DNA of 64,000 nucleotides from Panax quinquefolius (lineage: Eukaryota; Streptophyta; Magnoliopsida; Apiales; Araliaceae), in NCBI GenBank assembly GCA_020205615.1, contig CM035151.1, forward strand, positions 46,677,409-46,741,408, written 5' to 3'. Under the pieces are notes generated by a model, which worked only from the letters and a program-made list of their open reading frames with translations, was not told the DNA's origin and ran no database searches. The translations under genes and the position numbers were made by a program. Shown here in pieces: positions 19,842-31,970 of this stretch. Every line of letters starts with the position of its first letter. Position 1 is the stretch's first letter.

Positions 19842-20670
19842 ACTATGACTGTGACGCCCCCTAATTCAGGTACTTGAAACCCGAACTCATTGCTTCACGA
19901 TACCATTTCTATGAGCAGAATAATACTAATAATAATAACAATAATATAAATAACAAACTTAGTTTACATATATCATAGTCTAATCCCAAGTACGCAACCT
20001 TTACTATAATTCCTTACATGATAGATAATATATATCATTGCCTTATTACTGTCTAACTATTAAAAAAGATACCATTACACATATTCAGTTTGCTTTTCTT
20101 TTTCACTTGTTCTTGTCTGAACCTTCAGGTTGATCACGCTTAGCTGAAAACATTTAAATTTAAGCAAGGGTGAGCATTTGAGTGCCAATGACAAGTAATA
20201 AAAATTAGAAATATAAATAAGTGAAAGAAATAAATATTTTCTTTGTACATCACTTCTCTACAATGAATTTATAGTTGTGAAGTAAACTGAACCGATAATA
20301 ATAACATAACAATTCTATATATCTCAAATTTTTGAAACTACGTATTGACTATATATATATAGGGTAGTCGACATACTATGAACATTATTTTTTACTTTTC
20401 GATAAGGTTTAGCGAGAACTTCATCCATATGAAAGCCGTCATAACTTACTGACGCGAGGGTGATCTTGATGTGCCTGTATTGATCAATACTACATTCTGA
20501 GAACGATATTATCGTTCACTTCTATCACTTTGGTAGCATAAAAGTTTTCCGTGATCGGGATGTTCATACCTAATGGAATCAGAACCAAAACAATTTGATT
20601 GGATACAAAAAGTTTTAACTTATTCAACGATATTTACGAATTTGTGTCTGGTGGGTCAAATAGCTTAGGC

Positions 20671-20675
<5 letters not shown>

Positions 20676-20724
<49 letters not shown>
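20676..20724. repeat. (TA)n microsatellite
   Basis: About 24 units inside D LTR copy 1. The homologous tract in copy 2 at 27640-27680 has about 20 units. Confidence 0.95.
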
Positions 20725-20726
<2 letters not shown>

Positions 20727-21259
20727 ACATGTGATTAAATCTGATGATTATCAAGTGGGGACACTTGTGTAACCATATTTAGAAATTAACGAACAAAATA
20801 TATATATCCGAATTACCATATACTAACATGTTGATAAACAATGATCGGATATAGAATATATCACAATAGGGTTAATAATATAGCAGAATGATAATATAAT
20901 TGTGAAACTTCTTACTCATGTCCATTGCATAAAGAAAATGCAAAGGTAAGATACTTGCACGATCTTTTTACTTACGATTAAGTAACTTAGTTCTATCTTT
21001 ATATAACACCTATCGGTAATAAGATCATTTGATCGATTAGAATAACATCTTATAACACATAACACCTTTGCTTATTGCGGTTAAAGACATAACCTAATCA
21101 CATTGTCACATATGTTCCATGAACCATTGAATCACAAAAATAAACATATCGATTCAAAATATATAAGTCAGGATCAATTTAAAAAATATAGCCGATTATC
21201 TTGATGGCTTTATCGGGTAATTATCGAGTCTAAGACTCTATCGTAAGTTCAATATCTGT

Positions 21260-22370
21260 AAGTATTGGTCGTATTATTTTTAAAAGACTTATAATATTTT
21301 TAAACATTTATTATCTTTTATCATGAATTTTCAAACATAGGAATCATTATTAATTAATTTAAATATTAAACAATTCTATTATCATTAATATTTAAGTAAT
21401 ATTAAACTATTAATGAAATCATTTCCAAAATGTTAAAGTTATTTATAATAACTTAAAATACTTTTAAAGTATTAATATTACCCTTAAATGATTTTTTAAA
21501 ACATTTAAAATCATTTTAAATAATTACCATTAATATATAAATATTAATGTACTATTTATCAAAATATTAAAAGTCTTTAATCATTACATAAAAAAATATT
21601 TTAATTCCTTTATATTCTTTTTAAATGATTTTTAAATTAATAAAACCATTTATAAACTATTTATTTAATATAATTATTAAATAAATTTAATATCATTTAA
21701 TAATAATCATTAATATTAAATTATTAATGAAATTATCCTTTAAATATTAAAAGTTATATTTTATAACTTAAAATATCTTTAAACACTTTATTTTCATTTA
21801 AAATGATTATTATAATATTAAAATCATTTTTAAACTAAATTATTTAATATAATTATTAAATAACTTTAATATCATTAATAATAATTAATTAATGAAATTT
21901 ACCTTTAAATATTAAAAGTTATATTTTATAACTTAAAATATTTTTAAATACCTTATTATTATTTAAAATGATTTTAATATAATAAAATCATTTTTAATTA
22001 ATTTATTTAATTTATTTAGTAAATAACTTAATTATCATTAATATTAATTTATTAATGAAATTTATCACAAAATATTAAAAGTCATTAAAAATAACTTAAA
22101 ATATTTTCTTATATCATAATATAATTTTAAATGATTTTCAAATATTAAAATCATTTTTAACTAATTTATTTAATATTATAATTAAATAAATTAAATACTT
22201 TTATATTTCAAAAATATTAAATATTTATGAAATATATTTAAAATAATTAAAACTAATTTTTAGAATTTAAAATAATTTTTAATAATTTTTTTGGTATTTT
22301 TAATAATTAAAAACTATTTTTTCTATTTATTTAATTAAATTAATTAATTTTGGAAATTAAATTAATTAAA
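21260..22370 (-). repeat. AT-rich tandem hairpin array in D LTR copy 1
   Basis: Diverged units of about 135-180 bp (starts near 21405, 21540, 21720, 21885 and 22045 at the recurring ATTAATGAAAT). Each contains two short palindromes: AAAAGTTATA.TTTATAACTT and AAAATGATTTT...AAAATCATTTTT. The same array is present in copy 2 (28200-29310) and, diverged, in both F LTRs (45700-46420 and 52700-53440). Confidence 0.75.
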
Positions 22371-23626
22371 TTATCTTTGTCATCGCTAAAGACCACTATA
22401 GTGACATAAAATTTATTATAGGTGTTCTTTCATTGTTCTTCATACAAACCAGAGACATTACCGATTAACTAAGTGAGGTACTTTACCTTTGATTTGACGT
22501 AATTATCTTAATCATGCGTTTACGGGAATGTTGTTAGTCGATATATTGTAGTACAAATTCACGACTACAAGATCCAACAACAAACATGTCCATCATAACA
22601 CATAACTGACAAGAGATCTAGGAGCCCTCCAAAAATGTTGAGAAACATTCTTCATTTACAGGTTACCTAGAAATGAAAACGATTCATCATGATAGTGATA
22701 CTTTGAGCCTCCACAACTTGTTAATCATGTAATGTTTTTGTGATCTAACGATTTTGCGGTTATATACAACATGTAACTAAATAGATCTATCACAACAAAA
22801 TATTACTAAAACAACAACAAATCTAGCGAGATATAATTTGGTCAAAACCATGTCGGAAATAGCGTTCTTTAAGTTTTTGAGGTTACCGAAAATGCATTTA
22901 TCTTTCATATAGCCTACTACTATTGACGATTTCCTTCATTATCTTGTTTATATAAGCGATCTAGGAGCATACATATATAGTAAACATAAGACTTACAATA
23001 CAATCTCGAGTTAATAACAACATCAAAACATCATACAAACGCAAGCGATCTAGCCTCGGAAAAATCTTGTCGAGACCATTTAAAGGATTTACAGGTTACC
23101 CAAAAATCACTTGGTAAATGGTTGGTCGGCGACTTTGACCAAGTATAACTTTCAATCCATACATTATTTGGCTTTGATTCAAGTTTTTGCATATCAAAAG
23201 ACCACATACCATACTACAAGTACAAGGCTTTAAACTAAAAAAAACACATAACATGTAGCGATTAAAGATGCGACATTCGGTTGTCGACATCAAACAAAAA
23301 ATTTTCAGATTTTTCAAATCTTCAAATTGAGCCTCTAGATGTTATGGATCTAACATCTATAACCCCGAATCATCATTAGACACTATAATAAACATATTTT
23401 AACACTCAAACATAACATCTAACACATAATTTATGAATGATTTTTGGGAAGGTTTTATACCTTCTTTTTGAAAATTTTGATTCATTGATTACGATTTGAT
23501 GTGGTTGTTCGTGGGCTTTGATTTGGGAATGGTTTGTCTTATAATTTAGTGGGTTTGGGTGAGAGAAAAGGTTTGGGTGTTTGGTAAAAATGGCTAACAA
23601 AAAAGTAAACTTTTTTCTCTCTCAAT

Positions 23627-23636
23627 CTATATATAG
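23627..23636 (-). promoter_or_regulatory. TATA-like box of D LTR
   Basis: CTATATATAG in both directions, downstream (minus) of the telobox cluster and next to a CT-rich CTCTCTC tract. The related F LTR has a similar TATATAG at 47635-47643 at the equivalent place. Confidence 0.5.
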
Positions 23637-23949
23637 AGCTTCTTATAGATTATGAATGGGTCGTTAAGACCTTGAATATTGTTCATTTTAAGTCGAGGTA
23701 GTGGGTTAGAGTTTGGTCACCAACTCTCCTATTAAGTCAAAACCTATTCTAGCCAAAATAATATCAATTAGGGGCAATCTAGTCTTTTGATAATTCATTT
23801 AAATGGAAAAATAAAACTTTCAAAATCTAATAATACAAGAAAGGTATTTTGGTCTTTTAAATGAATTGAATTTTTAATGGCATCTTGTAATCATGCAAAC
23901 CCTTAAAGTTTAACTCTAAGGTTTAGCACAAAGATTTTAGTAGGATTTG

Positions 23950-24650
23950 GCAATTAGGGTTTGTACAAAAATAATAAAATTAAATAAAAATTAAATAAAT
24001 TTTAGTTTCTAAAATTTTTAAATTAGGGTTTCATAATTATGATTAATTTTCTAATTACTTTTTTACACGTGAACATTAGGGTTTAGATCATAATTATCAT
24101 TAACTTTGCTAATTTAGCAATTAAGGGTTTATACTTTTGGTAATTAGGTTTTATAATTTCTAATTAGGGTTACTAATTATAGGGTTAGAGTTTCTAAAAA
24201 TTAATATTTCAAAATGTTAATTAGGGTTTACCTAATTATTCATAAAATCATATAACACAATCACATAATAATCTCGAACTCATAATTGAGTTTCAAATTA
24301 GGGTTTAACATTTAAAATTAGGGTTTTTTAATAATTTAGGGTTTTCTAAAAATTATTTAGGGTTTCTAAACTTTTAATTAGGGTTTACCTAATTAATCAT
24401 TTATATATATGACATAAATTATATAACACACTTATAAAACAATCTTGTACTCTAATTTGGATCTCAAATTAGGGTTTAACATTAATACTAGGGTTTGGTC
24501 ATAATACACCATAATTGACCAACCCAATTTATCAACCATTAATCTGATACATCTGATACATATTATAGACCTTTGAAAAATCAAAATATAATTAATTTTA
24601 TATTATTATCCTTATTTCCTTAATAATAATCCAAAATTAGGGTTTGGATT
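23950..24650 (-). promoter_or_regulatory. telobox cluster in the U3 of D LTR copy 1
   Basis: About eleven exact TTAGGGTTT words (AAACCCTAA, the plant telobox, on the transcribed strand) lie in 700 bp, 0.3-1.0 kb upstream of the TATA-like box. Similar clusters occur at 30830-31570, 34780-35510, 47830-48540 and 54840-57340 in the related LTRs. Confidence 0.65.
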
Positions 24651-25042
24651 CCATATCGATTTATTCTTCATATTTAACATTAATAATTAAGTTAAAATAA
24701 TTAACTTAATTAATAGCATAAATTAAAATTCATATAATAAAATAATTATTATAATTATTCTAAAAATCATTTCATATATTATTTAAATAATATATAATTA
24801 TATTTTTATGGAAAATAATTAATAAAAATATTTCTACTATAAAATTAATTATTATAAGAATATACTTTATAATAATCAATAATTCTAAAATAAAATTTAA
24901 AATAAATATAATAAATATATTTTATTTATTACAAATACATATACACATTATCTTGTACAAATCCTCATCCTTAAAATAAAAAAAAAAATTATATATGCAA
25001 AATTTCTTATTTATTTTATATAGAAAATATCGGGTTATTACA

Positions 25043-25062
25043 TTCACCTCCCTTATAAAGAT
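25043..25062 (-). other. polypurine tract of D, first unit
   Basis: The minus strand reads TATAAGGGAGGTGAA just before the LTR start TGTAATAACCC at 25042. The second unit has the same tract at 31971-31990. Confidence 0.7.
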
Positions 25063-25264
25063 TTAGTCCCAGGAATTACCGTTTTAAAACCTATACATAT
25101 ACCGGTACATAGCATACACAATCATTGCAAGTAGATCTCGATCCTAATTTGATCGAACTGATCTTTAACTATTCACATAAAGCTTGTCTTTTTTGATTAA
25201 GCGGAAATTTGATTCCTAAAAGAACTCAAATTCCTCCTTCAAAATATCTTTATAAAATAATTTA

Positions 25265-26037
25265 CTATATATAGAAAATAATATAAGAAAATAAAATTTG
25301 TTTGAGTAATACAGAGTTGCATCCCCATTTGCTCTGGTTTCTTGAAGCAGTCGTGTTGAAGACTCCTTCGGTTGGTTTTTTTGGTTCATTTGTAGAAGTC
25401 GATCCCGCTATCGTCAATGTCTTACTGTCTTTCCTCGTATTTGCATTCTTTGCCTCCCTTCTCTTCCTTGGACAGTCTTTCGCCTTATGCTCCATTGATG
25501 CACAAATAAAACACCCACTATAAATTATTGGATTGGGGCAGTTAGGAGAGATATGTCCCTCCTGCCCACACTTGTAGCACACATTATTTCCTTTTAAACA
25601 CTCTCCCGAATGATTCTTTCCACAATTTCTACAACGCACAACTTGTTTCTTTCCACCTTCTGGCCTATTTTCCGTAATCCCAACCTTATCTCCTTTCCTC
25701 TTTCCAGTTCTACTACCACTACTCCCATCTCTCGGCTTTAACTTGAGTTGTCTCCCACAAAAATTCACCCCTCCTTTCGTTGTATAGGTGGCAAAAAGTT
25801 GTATCTTTGCCCTCCATTACCCGAAGCTATCACAACAACTTCTTCTGAGGTTAGTTGATCCTCTAAATCCTGGTGGTTCGATTGTCTTGAAGTCTTGAAG
25901 TTTCTCGATCGATTGCTGGTGATTTCCATGTTGGTAATCCATTCTGCATAGCTCGAGCATCTATATTCATCAAATTCTGTATCAGGTCTGGTTGTCCTCC
26001 AGCTTTGTTGACAAGTTCTTTTGTCCTTTGGTTTCAT
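25265..26037 (-). pseudogene. D unit 1: truncated Gag with three zinc knuckles
   Basis: The frame 25265-25768 has a basic linker (RTGKRKGDKVG) and three knuckles: CRNCGKNHSGEC (short form), CYKCGQEGHISPNC and CFICASMEHKAKDC, then a KRREAKN basic stretch. It stops 223 bp before the LTR. The frame 25765-26037 (MKPKDKRTCQQ...) supplies a short N-terminal part in another frame. The capsid domain of a normal gypsy Gag (about 200 residues) is missing, as are protease and all of pol. The knuckles could still bind RNA if the frame is read. The second unit carries a poorer copy at 32.3-33.0 kb. The 4-bp overlap of the two frames marks a frameshift or an artefact. Confidence 0.75.
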
Positions 26038-26818
26038 TTTCGTTTTGGCGGCATTATCTGAGTAAATAAATCATGTTCATCTAACTAATTCATAGTACTT
26101 TATAACATAGCACATACTGCTTTAAACATTCGATATCCCTTTGTGACATAAAAGTCGGGAATCACTGCCAACACTTATACAAAAGTTAAGAATATTACAT
26201 TACACATCATAGAGCATACATATTCTATTAATACTAATACTACTTATTTCTTACACATTCACTAATGATCATTTGCTTAATATTCTATATATTCTCATTA
26301 TCCTCAATAATCCATTTACACTTAAATATACCTAGTTCGTCAAACTTACCACACATTATGAGTTTAAGAACTAACCACAAACATATGAGTTTAAGAACTT
26401 GACATTGCCCACATATTCTTTAACTATACTTTACCTATTAGACATATTATCGCCTCTGGGTCTGGTACTACACTTTTCAAACCAACCACCTCATTGAGGT
26501 AGCTTTCAATGTGAGCCTCTATTTCAGCTATTGGCTTTGATATTGGCTCGGTTATGAAGGTTGACTTCTTCTTCTACGATTTGAGGTATCCTAATCCTTT
26601 CTATCGATCATCTACCCACATAGTTTATCTAGACTAGCATATAATATATACAAATGACAAATAATAGTTTTATATAAGTTATCTTTTATTTTGTTTAACG
26701 ATGAATTTATTCAATTCATCTCTCTTTTTAAACTCTATATGAGTTATTTATATTTTCAACGTTTCCCTCAATTCTAAAGTTATAGCCTAAGGTCTAACCC
26801 ACCTAAGGTTTTAACCTA
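26038..26818 (-). other. D unit 1: non-coding leader between primer site and gag
   Basis: About 780 bp with no recognised coding. It shares motifs such as TATGAGTTTAAGAACTT and TCATTTGCTTA (plus strand) with F's internal region at 50.84-51.07 kb, which supports kinship of D and F. Confidence 0.6.
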
Positions 26819-26830
26819 GCTACGATACCA
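26819..26830 (-). other. primer-binding site of D unit 1 (altered)
   Basis: The minus strand reads TGGTATCGTAGC, where unit 2 has the consensus TGGTATCAGAGC at 33766-33777. The CAG-to-CG-type change fits the error pattern reported in the findings. Confidence 0.75.
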
Positions 26831-26833
26831 TGA

Positions 26834-27638
26834 TGTGGCGCCCCCAAATTGGTACTTGAAACCCGAACTCGGTGCTTCACGATACCATTTCTATGGCGGA
26901 ATAATACTAATAATAATAACAATAATATAAATAACAAACTTAGTTTACATATATGAGTCTAATCCAAGTATGTAACCTTTACTATAATTCTTTACATGAT
27001 AGATAATATATATCATTGCTTTATACTATAACTACTTTACAAAGATACCATTACACATATTGATTTGCTTTCCTTTTCACTTGTTCTTATGCGAACCTTG
27101 AGTTGATCACGCTTAGTTGAAAACATTTAAATTTAAGCAAGGATGAGCATTTGAGTGCCAATGAGTAATAACAATTAGAAATATAATTAAAGTTGAAAGA
27201 AATAAATGTTTTCTTTGTACATCACTTCTACAATGAATTTATAGTTGTGAAGTAAAGCTGAGCAAATAATAATAACATAACAATTTATCTCAAATTTTTG
27301 AAACTACGTATTGACTATATATATAGGTATTAGTCATGATTATGAACATTATTTTTTAGTTTTTCGATAAGGTTTAGCGAGAACTTCATCATGGCAAACC
27401 GTCATAACTTACGAAACACGAGGGTGATCGCTTGATGTGCCTGTGTTGATCAATACTTACATTGCTAAAACGATATTATCGTTCATCCTTTATCCTTGAA
27501 GCGCATAAAAATTTTCCGTGATTGGGATGTTCATACTTAGATGGAATCGAACCAAAACAATTTGATTGGATCAAAAAGGTTTTATCTTATTCAACGATAT
27601 TTTTGAATTTGTGTCTAGGTGGATCAAATAGCTTAGGC

Positions 27639-27683
<45 letters not shown>

Positions 27684-30600
27684 CATGTGATTAAATCTGA
27701 TGATTATCCAGTGGGGACACTTGTATAACCATATTTAGAAATTAATGAGCAGAAATATATATATCGAATTACCATATACTAACATGTTGATAAACAATGA
27801 TCGGATATAGAATATATCACAATAGGGTTAATAATATAGCATAATAATAATATAATTACGAAACTTCTTACTCGTGTCCATTTCGTAAAGGAAATGCGAA
27901 AGGTAAGATACTTGCACGATCTTGGCGCTTACAGTTAAGTAACTTAGTTCTATCTTTATATAACACCTATCATTAATAAGATCATTTGATCGATTAGAAT
28001 AACATATTATATAACACATGCTTTGCTTATTGCGATTGACACATAATCTAATCACATTGTCGTATATTTTATGACCATTGAATCACAAATAAACACATAT
28101 CTAATCAAATTATCTAAGTCAGGATCAATTTTCGAAAAATATGCCGATTGTACCAAGCGGCTTTATCGGTAATTATCGAGTCTAAGACTACTATCACGTA
28201 AGTTCGATATCTGTAAGTATTGGTCGTATTATTTTTAAATGACTTATAATATTTTTAAACATTTATTATAATTTATCATGAATTTTCAAACACAGGAATC
28301 ATTATTAAATGATTTAAATATTAAACAATTCTATTATCATTAATATTTAATTAATATTAAACTATTAATGAAATCATTTCTAAAATGTTAAAGTTATTTA
28401 TAATAACTTAAAATACTTTTAAAGTATTAATATTACCATTAAATGATTTTTAAAACATTTAAAATCATTTTTAAATAATTATCATTAATATATAAATATT
28501 AATGTACTATTTATCAAAATATTAAAAGTCTTTAATCATTACTTAAAATATTTTTAATTCATTTATATTCTTTTAAATGATTTTTAAATTAATAAAACCA
28601 TTTATAAACTATTTATTTAATATAATTATTAAATAAATTTAATATCATTAATAATAAATTAATAATCATTAATATTAAATTATTAATGAAATTATCCTTT
28701 AAATATTAAAAGTTATATTTTATAACTTAAAATATCTTTAAACACTTTATTTTCATTTAAAATGATTATTATAATATTAAAATCATTTTTAAACTAAATT
28801 ATTTAATATAATTATTAAATAACTTTAATATCATTAATAATAATTAATTAATGAAATTTACCTTTAAATATTAAAAGTTATATTTTATAACTTAAAATAT
28901 TTTAAATACCTTATTATTATTTAAAATGATTTTAATATAATAAAATCATTTTTAATTAATTTATTTAATTCATTTAGTAAATAACTTAATTATCATTAAT
29001 ATTAATTTATTAATGAAATTTATCACAAAATATTAAAAGTCATTAAAAATAACTTAAAATATTTTCTTATATCATAATATAATTTTAAATGATTTTTCAA
29101 ATATTAAAATCATTTTTAACTAATTTATTTAATATTATAATTAAATAAATTAAATACTTTAATATTCAAAAATATTAAATATTTATGAAATATATTTAAA
29201 ATAATTAAAAACTAATTTTTGGAATTTAAAATAATTTTTAATAATTTATTTGGTATTTTAATAATTAAAAACTATTTTTTCTATTTATTTAATTAAATTA
29301 ATTAATTTTTTGGAAAATAAATTATTATTTATCGCTAAAGACCACTATAGTGATAGTAAGCAATATCGCTATAGGTGTTCTTCATGTTCTTCATACAAAC
29401 CCAGAATATTCTTGGGTTAACGAGTTCTTTAGGATTGATTGAAAGCGTAATTCTTAATTCTAGCTCGCGTTTACGGGAATGTTGTTAGTCGAGATATTGT
29501 AGTACAAATTCAACACTACTGAGATCGACAACAAAAATGATCATACAACCACATGTCTGAGAGATCGAGCCGTGAAAATGTTGTTGGGAATTTGTTCTTC
29601 ATTTTACGGGTTACCCAGAAATGAAGAATAGATCATAGTGATACTTTGAGCCTCCACTACATATTTAATCGTCTAATGTTTTGTGATCTAACGATTTTAG
29701 GTTATGTAGCCGACATGTAACTAAATAGATCTATCACAAAATATTACAAAAACAACAACAAATCTAGCGGATACCAACCCGGTCAAACCATGTCGAAAAA
29801 GCGTTCTTGAACTTTACGGAAATTCCGAAAATGCATTTCATGTCTCATCTGACTACTTTGACCATCGATTTCCTTCATTATCTTGTTTATATAAGCAATC
29901 TAAAGCATACATATATAGTACACATACTACAACACAATCACGATACAACTAACAACATCAAAACATCATACAAAGCGCAAGATCTAGCCTCGGAAAAATC
30001 TTGTCGAGACACGGTTAAAGATTACAGGTTACCCGAAATCACGAGTCAAGCGTCGGTCGGCGTGACTTTGACCAAATATAACTTCAATCCATACATTATT
30101 TGGTCACGATTCTTTTTGCATATCAAAGACCACATACCATACTACTGATACAAGGCTTTAAACTACTAAAACACATTTCGGAGTAACGATTAAAGAGGCG
30201 ACATTCGTTTGTCGGACATCAAAACAAAATTTTCAGATTTTTCAAATCTTCAAATCGAGCCTCTAGATGTTATGGATCTAACATCTAGCAACCCGAATCA
30301 TCATTAGACACTATAATAAACATATTTAACACAAAAACATAACATCTAACACATAATTTATGGGGATGAATTTTTTGGTAGGGTTTATACCTTCTTGAAA
30401 AATTTTGATTCATTGATTACGAGTTTGATGTGGTTGTTCGTGGATGATTGATCTTGGGAATTTGATTTTGTTTTATAATTTCGTGGGTTTTGGGTGAGAG
30501 AAAAGGTTTGGGTGTTTGGTACAAAAATGGCTAACAAAATAAACTTTTCTCTCTCTCGATCTATATTATAGAGCTTATATAGATGTATGTTCTTGATCTG

Positions 30601-31970
30601 AAGATGAGAATGTTGTCCATTTTAAGTCATGTGTAGTGGTTAGAGTTTGGTCACCAACTCTCCTATTAAGTCAAAACCTATTCTAGCAAAAAATAATTCA
30701 ATTAAGGGCAAACTAGTCTTTTGATAATTCATTTAAATGGAAAAATAGAAACTTGTCAAAATCGAAATACAAGGGTTTATTTTGGTCTTTGCTTGAAATT
30801 TTAAAGGCGATCAATAGGGTTTATAAAAAAAAAATTAGGGTTTAACCTAAGGTTTAAGCACAAAACATTAGTAGGAAAATTAGGGTTTTACAAAAATAAT
30901 AAAATTAAATAAAAAAATTAAATAAATTTTAGTTTTAAAATTTTTAAATTAGGGTTTCATAATTATGATTTAATTTTCTAATTACCTTTTTCTTAATATT
31001 AGCATTTAGATTATATAATTATCATTGATTTTGCAAATTTAGTAAATTAGGGTTTATACTTTTTGGTAATTAGGTTTTATAATTTCTAATTAGGGGTTTA
31101 ATTATAGAAATTAGAGTTTTTCTAAAATTAATATCTCAAAATGTTAATTTAATTTTAATAATTATTAAATAAAATCATATAACATGATTACATAATAATC
31201 TCGAACTCTAATTTGAGTTTCAAATTAGGGTTTAACACTTAAAATTAGGGTTTTTAATAATTTAGGGTTTTTAAAAATTATTTAGGGTTTTAGCACTTTA
31301 ATTAGGGTTTACTAATTATTAATACATTTATATATATACATAAATTATATAACACACTTATAAAACAATCTTGTACTCTAATTTGGATCTCAAATTAGGG
31401 TTTAACATTATTACTAGGGTTTAACCAAATAATACACCGTAATTGACCAACCATTATCACCATTATCAATATATACATCTGATACATATTTATAGCCTTG
31501 AAAAATCAAAATATAATTAATATTATATTAATATCCTCATTACCTTGACAATAATCCAAAATTAGGGTTTGGATTCCATATCTGATTTATTCTTCATATT
31601 TAACATTAATAATTAAGTTAAAATAATTAACTTAATAATCTATACTAAAATTCATATAATAAAATAATTATTATAATTATTCTAAAAATCATTTCATATA
31701 TTATTTAAATAATATATAATTATATTTTATGGAAAATAATTAATAAAAACATTTTATCTATAAAATTAATTATTATAAAAGAATATACTTTATAATAATC
31801 AATAATTTTAAAATAAAATTATTTGTAAATATTTATGTAATAAATATATTTTTATTTACCACATAAATACATATACACATTATCTTGTACAAATCCTCAT
31901 CCTTAAAATAAAAAAAAAATTATAGGCAAAATTTCTTATTTATTTATATAGAAAATATCGGGTTGTTACA
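26834..31970 (-). repeat. D LTR copy 2 (shared middle LTR)
   Basis: A 5137-bp LTR, matching copy 1 along its full length with scattered substitutions and small indels. Its telobox cluster is at 30830-31570, its hairpin array at 28200-29310 and its TA tract at 27640-27680. It serves both flanking internal regions, which is why the block is called an array. Confidence 0.88.
27640..27680. repeat. (TA)n microsatellite
   Basis: About 20 units inside D LTR copy 2. Confidence 0.95.

Larger units (their letters stand above)
19850..25042 (-). repeat. D LTR copy 1 (3' LTR of the array)
   Basis: A 5193-bp LTR. In the transcribed (minus) direction it holds a telobox-rich U3 (24650-23950), a TATA-like CTATATATAG (23627-23636), a three-unit repeat with ACCCAGAAA-type cores (about 23170-22550), an AT-rich hairpin array (22370-21260) and a TA tract (20676-20724). 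It contains no coding capacity. Confidence 0.88.
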
